The translations under genes and the position numbers were made by a program. Positions 58,965 through 64,000 of a DNA stretch of 64,000 nucleotides are shown one piece after another (position 1 is the stretch's first letter; the number at the start of each line of letters is the position of its first letter). The DNA comes from a virus. The notes beneath the pieces were generated by a model that was not told the DNA's origin, did no database searches, and was given only the letters and a program-made list of their open reading frames with translations. The DNA is taken from IMG/VR virus record IMGVR_UViG_3300017987_005478, positions 1 through 64,000 of that record, one strand, 5' to 3'.

Positions 58965-61473
58965 AATCCCAATCCTCCCTGTAATTGAATTCTGCTGATG
59001 AATGTTCTGTAAACCCGTTTTGAAGATTTGAAAATCCCCACTTCTTATAACCTCGCATCATGTCAATTCTAGCGAGGGTATATCGAGGTGAGAGAAAACC
59101 AAACCTCTTCATGCTGTCCATGTAGTATGGTTCCATATTATTGGAATAACCATATCCCCACCGGTTGACCACATTCGTTAAAGCAAGTTTATTGTAATGA
59201 TATCGTCGATAGATCGCAACAAATATCCGTTTATGATCTCTATCTTGGATATAAGTATCACCACATTGGGGTTTGAGTTTGCTCAGCTGAATTGGAGCAT
59301 TCTTAAGTTTGTGCCACTTCGGATCTGTTATTTTATACACATCGAAGTTTACCAATGAGCTCGGACTCGCCCACTGTGTGCATAGATTCGAGCAGAGCAT
59401 CAATGGATAATGTCCTTCACCACAATCAGGCAAGAACCCAATAACTGTGTTAACATCTTTCTTTGGGAACATGTAAATACCAGCAGTCTTTGCCCTGATT
59501 TTATCACCAGATTTAATGCCTGCAAATTCTCGCATGATATGTCGAATTTTACCTGTCCAGATAAAACCATCAGCAAAGTCAATATACTCATCTCTTCTTT
59601 CGTTTCCTTGACCATCAACTGTTTTGACAGTGATTTTATTGTCGGAAACTAAGAATTGCTTGATGGTTCGAATCTTCAGCATTTCAACTGGGTCATCCCA
59701 ATCGGCTACAACTACTTCATCACCGACCTTAAAGTTAATATCAATGTCAAAACTGGGAATATTGATTTCTTTTCGATCTTCGGACAAGATAGACTTCTTG
59801 ACAACTTCAGAATCATAACGCCGATTGCTGACACCGCCAGAAGGAACCATAATTCCCTTTCCTCGTATTAACGGATATTGAGGTTTGTCTGTCTTTAGAT
59901 TTGAGTGTAACTTACAGAAGATCCTGTATGCTGGCGGGACAAACATATCCTTAACAGGAGCTATTGTATGACTATCTCCTGTGAGAGAAACTCGATGCGT
60001 ATCTGAGTGTCCTGTATCAACATCTTGAAACTTAGCCACCAGAGTTCCACGTTTATCATCAAAACCAACAAAGACGGCTTTATTACCATAACAGAATGGT
60101 CTTTCACGCCTTCCACTCGACCTGCTTAGTAGATACACTTCGTCATTTTTCCCAACTTCTACATCACCGATAGTTACCTTATTCTCATCAAAGATTTTGA
60201 ATTTGAGGTTTTCCAAAAGATAATAATCAGCTCGATTACACTGAGCTTCAATTTTTCCATCTCTCGCTTTCCTCAATTTTGTGATCTTACGATACGAATT
60301 TTCAGGATACGTTAAAATGATGATATCTCCAACGGCAACTGTCAACCCATTAATCTCTACAGATTTAAGCAACTTGTCTCCAAGCATCTGTTTTGAAAAA
60401 GATTTCTGTCTTGATGGTGTCAACTCAACTTCAACATCTTCTCCACCCTCTTCCGGTTCTAGCACTACAGAAGTTGGAGATTCAAACCGATTTCCAATAA
60501 AGGTTTTGACATAATGATTCTTTTTCTTGTATGTCACTTCGTCACCAACAGCCAGAACAGCACCACCATCCAAAGCAGTTGATTCCGTCACATTGATCAA
60601 GAGTCTTGAATTTTCTCTGATTTTTCTTCTGTTTGTGAAGACCCCTTTAAGAGAGTCAAAACAAAACATAGAATTACCCATACCTGATACCGCATAATGT
60701 TTCAATGTATGTTCAACAGCACCTCCAAGTGTATAATCCTCCTTCTTCCATTTAACCCCATAGATAAACATAGGGTCTTTCATGGAGTTATACTGCCAAG
60801 TAAGAAAGTCAGAGACTTCAGGCACTTTTGAGTAAGATTCATAGCGCTCCGAAAGATCTTTATTAAAGGAGTTGACCCAGAATCTTTCAATAACACCGCT
60901 TGCTTGATCAAAGATGCCTCGCTTCGGTGTTTTGTTTTCAAAATCTCCCAAACATAATGAACCATCTCCGCCAATATTTGGGAGATTTGGTCTGAGGAGA
61001 TAATCCTCCATACAAACTATCGGCTGTAATCGATAGTACGGTTTGGCGCACGACACACCACCTTTTGTCAGAAGGATAATATAGATAATGTAAGGAAAGG
61101 CTAGCTGCATCCGATATGGTTTACGATTGTGTTTCAACCACTCGTCATAACCATATTCTTCCAACTTGCCTGTAATTTTGAATTTCTCGATTGTTCCTTC
61201 TAAGTCCATGTCAACTGTAACATTCCTGAGTCGAGGTTCTTCCTCAATAATGACTAGTGCACTGTCGACACCAACTTGTTGTACAAATCTGGTGTTCTGA
61301 GGAAGGAACGTTCCGAGTTCTAGATTTGATTTGGATCCAAGTCGTTGATAAAAATCTGCAGTTGGTACCAACCTTTTACGTCGAAACGGAGTAAATGTTT
61401 CGTCGTCAGGTATGTCTTCACTACTGACTACCAAACTTGCGTATTCACGGTTTAACACAATCTCTTCCATCAT
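58945..61473 (-). CDS. large E2-like (Prok-E2_D/PRTRC-B-like) protein with long extension
   Basis: The start MMEEIVLNREYAS follows AAAGGAG; two ATGs are adjacent. Residues 110-190 contain AFPYIIYIILLTKGGVSCAK and RPNLPNIGGDGSLCLGDFEN, with C174 as the likely thioester Cys; LPN-x3-DG-x2-CLG is the hallmark of prokaryotic E2 family D. The remaining 650 residues have repeated small beta units (VGDEVTYKKKNHYVKTF, VAVGDIIILTYPENSY, VGKNDEVYLLSRS, VGDEVVVADWDDP) that look like SH3/KOW-type barrels, and an Arg/Tyr-rich C-terminus. PRTRC-B is far shorter, so this is an unusual extended form, perhaps a combined E2 and substrate or nucleic-acid binder. Confidence 0.65.
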   Translation of the reverse strand: MMEEIVLNREYASLVVSSEDIPDDETFTPFRRKRLVPTADFYQRLGSKSNLELGTFLPQNTRFVQQVGVDSALVIIEEEPRLRNVTVDMDLEGTIEKFKITGKLEEYGYDEWLKHNRKPYRMQLAFPYIIYIILLTKGGVSCAKPYYRLQPIVCMEDYLLRPNLPNIGGDGSLCLGDFENKTPKRGIFDQASGVIERFWVNSFNKDLSERYESYSKVPEVSDFLTWQYNSMKDPMFIYGVKWKKEDYTLGGAVEHTLKHYAVSGMGNSMFCFDSLKGVFTNRRKIRENSRLLINVTESTALDGGAVLAVGDEVTYKKKNHYVKTFIGNRFESPTSVVLEPEEGGEDVEVELTPSRQKSFSKQMLGDKLLKSVEINGLTVAVGDIIILTYPENSYRKITKLRKARDGKIEAQCNRADYYLLENLKFKIFDENKVTIGDVEVGKNDEVYLLSRSSGRRERPFCYGNKAVFVGFDDKRGTLVAKFQDVDTGHSDTHRVSLTGDSHTIAPVKDMFVPPAYRIFCKLHSNLKTDKPQYPLIRGKGIMVPSGGVSNRRYDSEVVKKSILSEDRKEINIPSFDIDINFKVGDEVVVADWDDPVEMLKIRTIKQFLVSDNKITVKTVDGQGNERRDEYIDFADGFIWTGKIRHIMREFAGIKSGDKIRAKTAGIYMFPKKDVNTVIGFLPDCGEGHYPLMLCSNLCTQWASPSSLVNFDVYKITDPKWHKLKNAPIQLSKLKPQCGDTYIQDRDHKRIFVAIYRRYHYNKLALTNVVNRWGYGYSNNMEPYYMDSMKRFGFLSPRYTLARIDMMRGYKKWGFSNLQNGFTEHSSAEFNYREDWDYVQCLD

Positions 61474-61493
61474 ATTTGATCTCCTTTTGCAAA

Positions 61494-61883
61494 TCACTCA
61501 CCTCTAAGATACTTGAGTTTCTTCGCAAACTCAGTTACGATTTTTGCAGCTTTGCTTTGTTTCACTTCCCATGCCTTTATCCTTTTCAAAGGCGGTTGTC
61601 TGTCCTCAGGATTCATTCCTCGACCTACGAGCAAGCCACGTTTCTTCGCATAATGAGCCACAATGTATTTCTCTGGTTCCTCCCTTTCTAATGTCAGAAA
61701 GAATATTTCTTTTTGATCCTTTCCAATCTCCAGTGTTAAGAAGACATTTGGTCCATCGGGTCCACGATATGGTTGTTTTTCTTCTCCCCTTTCTTCATCC
61801 ATTATCTGATCACAAAGTTGTTTGACCTGTTCGTCAACATCACTACTTTCGATCTCAGACAACAGTGTGTCTAGAATTGGCAT
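61494..61883 (-). CDS. hypothetical 129-aa protein
   Basis: Starts at the second of two adjacent ATGs behind AAGGAGGTA. Acidic first third (SDVDEQVKQLCDQIMDEERG), then strands (VFLTLEIGKDQKEIFFLTLE) and a basic helix. First gene upstream of the ubiquitin-like cassette in the same run; not known to belong to it. Confidence 0.6.
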   Translation of the reverse strand: MPILDTLLSEIESSDVDEQVKQLCDQIMDEERGEEKQPYRGPDGPNVFLTLEIGKDQKEIFFLTLEREEPEKYIVAHYAKKRGLLVGRGMNPEDRQPPLKRIKAWEVKQSKAAKIVTEFAKKLKYLRGE

Positions 61884-62232
61884 CATTACCTCCTTCAACA
61901 CGATAATCTCTGTCAACCATTTGTCTCATAGTTGCCAGCATCCGCTCCAAAAATGCGCCTTTGTCGACGATGGTCGGATTATGATCCATTTCCGACTTTA
62001 GAAAGTTGGCTGAATTCATCAAAAACGTCAAAAGATCGTCATCCTGAGGTTTAGTCTGACTCTCAACCATTTGAGCTTTTTTACCGAACACGTCTAACAT
62101 AGTAAAGTCGTCCGATTTGGTCGTGAATTCAAGACCTGTTATTCTCAAGATACATTTGTCTGTATTCAACCAAACTTTCCCATTTTCTGGATCTACTTCT
62201 AAGGATGCGATGGCGAGATCTTTTCTAACCAT
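61855..62232 (-). CDS. hypothetical 125-aa protein
   Basis: Behind AAAGGAG. A beta-rich first half (LAIASLEVDPENGKVWLNTD, CILRITGLEF) and helical second half. Overlaps both neighbours by a few bases. No family. Confidence 0.6.
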   Translation of the reverse strand: MVRKDLAIASLEVDPENGKVWLNTDKCILRITGLEFTTKSDDFTMLDVFGKKAQMVESQTKPQDDDLLTFLMNSANFLKSEMDHNPTIVDKGAFLERMLATMRQMVDRDYRVEGGNDANSRHTVV

Positions 62233-62800
62233 TCAAAGCACTCCTTTCTCGTTCTCTTCTCATATTTTGTAACCACTTTCTAGCTGTGTATCTTGTACCG
62301 TTCCTATAATCCAAAACTTGCTCTCTCACCTGTTTGATGGATAATGGTGTAAAATTATGCATGTCCACTCCAACATTCAGACAGTTTCTCTGCATATAAA
62401 ATAGAGTGTGTATATGCCCGCAAAGAAACCACTTATCCACCCATACCTGAGAAAGAGCCGGATCATGGACACATATGAATTCTTCAACTTCAAAATATGG
62501 AGCATGAACAGACCAAAACCCCAATTCTGTCCAAAACCACGGATCTTTCACATCATGGTTCCCCATAATCAAATGTAATCGACCTTTTAATTTCCTCACA
62601 TATTGTTCGATTTGTCCTCGATGACTTTTCGTCATCATTGTAAAATCTCCCAAGATATAAACGTCATCATTATCATCAACCACACGGTTATGATTTTTAA
62701 TAATAACACTATCCATATGTCGAGTCTGTCTAAAAGGACGATCACAACTTTCTATAATTCCATGGTGTCCTAAATGATAATCTGCTGTGAAAAACTTCAT
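62225..62800 (-). CDS. calcineurin-like metallophosphoesterase
   Basis: A 191-aa product. D7-x-H9, G51-D52, G80-N81-H82-D83, then CVHDP near 110 and CGHIH (127-131) give the complete dimetal site of the family. Similar small proteins act on phosphodiesters or nucleotides; the substrate is unknown. Length is usual for phage members. Confidence 0.88.
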   Translation of the reverse strand: MKFFTADYHLGHHGIIESCDRPFRQTRHMDSVIIKNHNRVVDDNDDVYILGDFTMMTKSHRGQIEQYVRKLKGRLHLIMGNHDVKDPWFWTELGFWSVHAPYFEVEEFICVHDPALSQVWVDKWFLCGHIHTLFYMQRNCLNVGVDMHNFTPLSIKQVREQVLDYRNGTRYTARKWLQNMRRERERSALNG

Positions 62801-62803
62801 TGT

Positions 62804-63139
62804 TTACCTCGGTGGTTGTATTCTAAATCTCCTTCTGTCTGGTTGGTCTTCTTCGCCTGTCTCCAACCACTGCACTTGTTTGAACGGAACGCTACGCCAA
62901 TCTTGTTTTTCAAGATCATAGACATTGATAATTCCGTGTTTGTGCAATCGCTCGAGAATTTTAGCCACATTCACATCTTTCGGTTTCCTCGCTAACGGGA
63001 CATACTGAAAATTGAGAGTGCATTTCATTGTCCTCTCAGTCCCATCTTTTTTCACAAATTTAATGGTTACCTTGTCTTCCTCCTTTACTTTTTGAAAGAA
63101 CGCTGTTGCGCTCGTTATTACATCATCTGGAGTTGCCAT
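62804..63139 (-). CDS. SH3-barrel-type small protein (DUF2693-like)
   Basis: Behind GGAGG. The 111-aa sequence has VITSATAFFQKVKEEDKVTI, KKDGTERTMKCTLNFQYVP, INVYDLEKQDWRSVPFKQV, a pattern common in phage and bacterial proteins annotated as SH3 beta-barrel fold (WYL-like). Function not known. Confidence 0.65.
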   Translation of the reverse strand: MATPDDVITSATAFFQKVKEEDKVTIKFVKKDGTERTMKCTLNFQYVPLARKPKDVNVAKILERLHKHGIINVYDLEKQDWRSVPFKQVQWLETGEEDQPDRRRFRIQPPR

Positions 63140-63154
63140 TTGTTCTTTCCTCCG

Positions 63155-63682
63155 TTACCTATTTTGCTCCGTAACTATTACAAAGTCTGGTTCATCAATT
63201 CGAATTTTTCGACCCTCATAGTCCATTGTGGTTCCAACACGACCACCTGATATTTCACCGTCGTTGTCTCCAAAACCAATTTTTAGAAATGATGTCAATC
63301 CTTTCTCTTTTGCACTCTCAAGAAGAGCAATCTTTTCTTGGATTCCCGTAACAATTCTTTTGACCCAACCATCCTCTCTAAATGATACATCATTTTTCCA
63401 AGAATCAAGATCAGATTTAAGTTCTTGAATACCTTCGTCAATTTTCCTAATTTCGGGTCTAATCCATAATTGTTCTGAATTGCTCTTAACTACTTGATCC
63501 AACGCCCTGATGACATCCCATACATGGATATCATAAACCTCTTCATTAAATAATTCATAGTGAAGCTTAAAATGTTCTTTATACTTCACCAGTAATTCGT
63601 ATAGATTGTAGATATCTCCTTTAAATGCCATCAAAAACGACGTTGAAGATGAGTTCGTTACTTCACTTGCTCGAAATTTCAT
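63155..63682 (-). CDS. protein with N-terminal TNSSS leader motif (copy 4)
   Basis: It starts MKFRASEVTNSSSTSFLMAF behind GAGAGGAG and overlaps the radical SAM stop by four bases (ATGA). The 175-aa body has a long charged coiled coil (about 75-125) and a C-terminal Gly-rich part. As with copy 1, it is placed directly after a radical SAM/SPASM gene. Confidence 0.72.
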   Translation of the reverse strand: MKFRASEVTNSSSTSFLMAFKGDIYNLYELLVKYKEHFKLHYELFNEEVYDIHVWDVIRALDQVVKSNSEQLWIRPEIRKIDEGIQELKSDLDSWKNDVSFREDGWVKRIVTGIQEKIALLESAKEKGLTSFLKIGFGDNDGEISGGRVGTTMDYEGRKIRIDEPDFVIVTEQNR

Positions 63683-64000
63683 TCTCTCCTCTCGGTGTGC
63701 ACTAAGTCACGATACAGATGTGATTGTTTTGTAATTATCTGGCTCATAAGCATACATGTCCAGTTACAACCTCTACAGTATTTGACTTTGTCTTTCTTGA
63801 GCTGTTGTTTAAGAAATGGATTTAGTTTTCCACCTCGCCCAAAGGCATCAATTGCTTTTACCATTGGAGTCGACAATCCGCGAATTCTCAAACACAACCT
63901 TACAGTTCCATCAGCATCAATTGTCATATTATGAACATTGTGCTCAATACCACAATCCATATCCGCTGGCAGAATCTTCCAAATAGCTGGCAATAGTTTA
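63679..64000 (-). CDS. radical SAM/SPASM-like protein, C-terminal part only
   Basis: The frame is open to the window edge; an apparent TTG start at 63993 is not supported. The visible 107 codons have DCGIEHNVHNMTIDADGTVR, a Cys soon after (LCLR), and KYCRGCNWTCMLMSQ. Clustered Cys with an N-x5-I-x3-G-x3-C pattern is typical of SPASM-type C-terminal domains that hold extra Fe-S clusters. The SAM-cleaving domain should lie to the right of this window. Confidence 0.65.
   Translation of the reverse strand, partial: KLLPAIWKILPADMDCGIEHNVHNMTIDADGTVRLCLRIRGLSTPMVKAIDAFGRGGKLNPFLKQQLKKDKVKYCRGCNWTCMLMSQIITKQSHLYRDLVHTERRE

Noticed and set aside
1-64000. CRISPR array, integrase or attachment site, insertion sequence
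   Set aside because: No regularly spaced direct repeats of 25-40 bases, no recombinase or transposase signature and no terminal inverted repeats were found.

Overview
This window is an AT-rich piece of a very large tailed-phage (jumbo myovirus-type) genome. The evidence is a contractile-tail gene set (sheath, tube, gp26/gp25/gp6-like baseplate proteins, hub, 1628-residue tape measure), a T4-type large terminase, and a virus-encoded multisubunit RNA polymerase with beta and beta-prime each in one piece. Genes are tightly packed, often with 1-4 base stop/start overlaps and strong AGGAGG sites. No integrase, tRNA gene, CRISPR array or insertion sequence was seen. The host cannot be told from the sequence; a lipoprotein with a normal lipobox says only that it is a bacterium.

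Layout. 0-5.3 kb: a cut-off HNH nuclease, small unknown genes and a 1 kb gene-free stretch. 5.4-6.4 kb: an array of three related structured RNAs, probably read on the minus strand. 6.5-23.1 kb (+): tail and baseplate genes, interrupted at 9.3-14 kb by a minus-strand block holding a radical SAM enzyme and unknown genes, plus a second structured RNA and a small H1-like basic protein. 23.1-31.9 kb (-): tail-tube-cap-like protein, tape measure, HExxH protein, terminase. 32.0-32.3 kb (+): a third structured RNA. 32.3-33.5 kb (-): baseplate hub-like protein. 33.6-34.1 kb (+): three tiny genes. 34.2-46.5 kb (-): accessory genes, including a GC-rich group with an SPFH/band-7 membrane protein, an alarmone-hydrolase-like HD protein, a methyltransferase and zinc ribbons. 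46.5-54.1 kb (-): FolE2, CoaD, RNAP beta and beta-prime. 54.1-61.5 kb (-): a ubiquitin-like conjugation cassette. 61.5-64 kb (-): phosphoesterase, small proteins and the end of a second radical SAM/SPASM protein.

The most striking system is the cassette at 54.6-61.5 kb, directly upstream of the RNAP genes. It encodes two E1/ThiF-like proteins, two E2-like proteins (one with an HPN...C signature, one of the Prok-E2_D/PRTRC-B type), a JAMM protease with a perfect H-x-H-x7-S-x2-D motif, and a protein joining an N-terminal SAP-like DNA-binding motif to a C-terminal ubiquitin-like domain that ends in glycine. It resembles a PRTRC cassette with extra parts. Other signals worth following are the structured RNA array with compensatory base changes, two recurrent promoter-like motifs, four unrelated proteins that share an N-terminal MKFRxSEVTNSSSTSF leader (two of them directly behind radical SAM/SPASM genes), and a probable +1 or -2 programmed frameshift in the tail-assembly chaperone.

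Expression logic (inference). Motif I, TATATATTA, precedes several minus-strand genes and the structured RNAs. Motif II, GAACAAAnTATAAAG, precedes structural genes on both strands and the terminase. Two motifs would fit two polymerase or sigma specificities, one of which could be the encoded RNAP.
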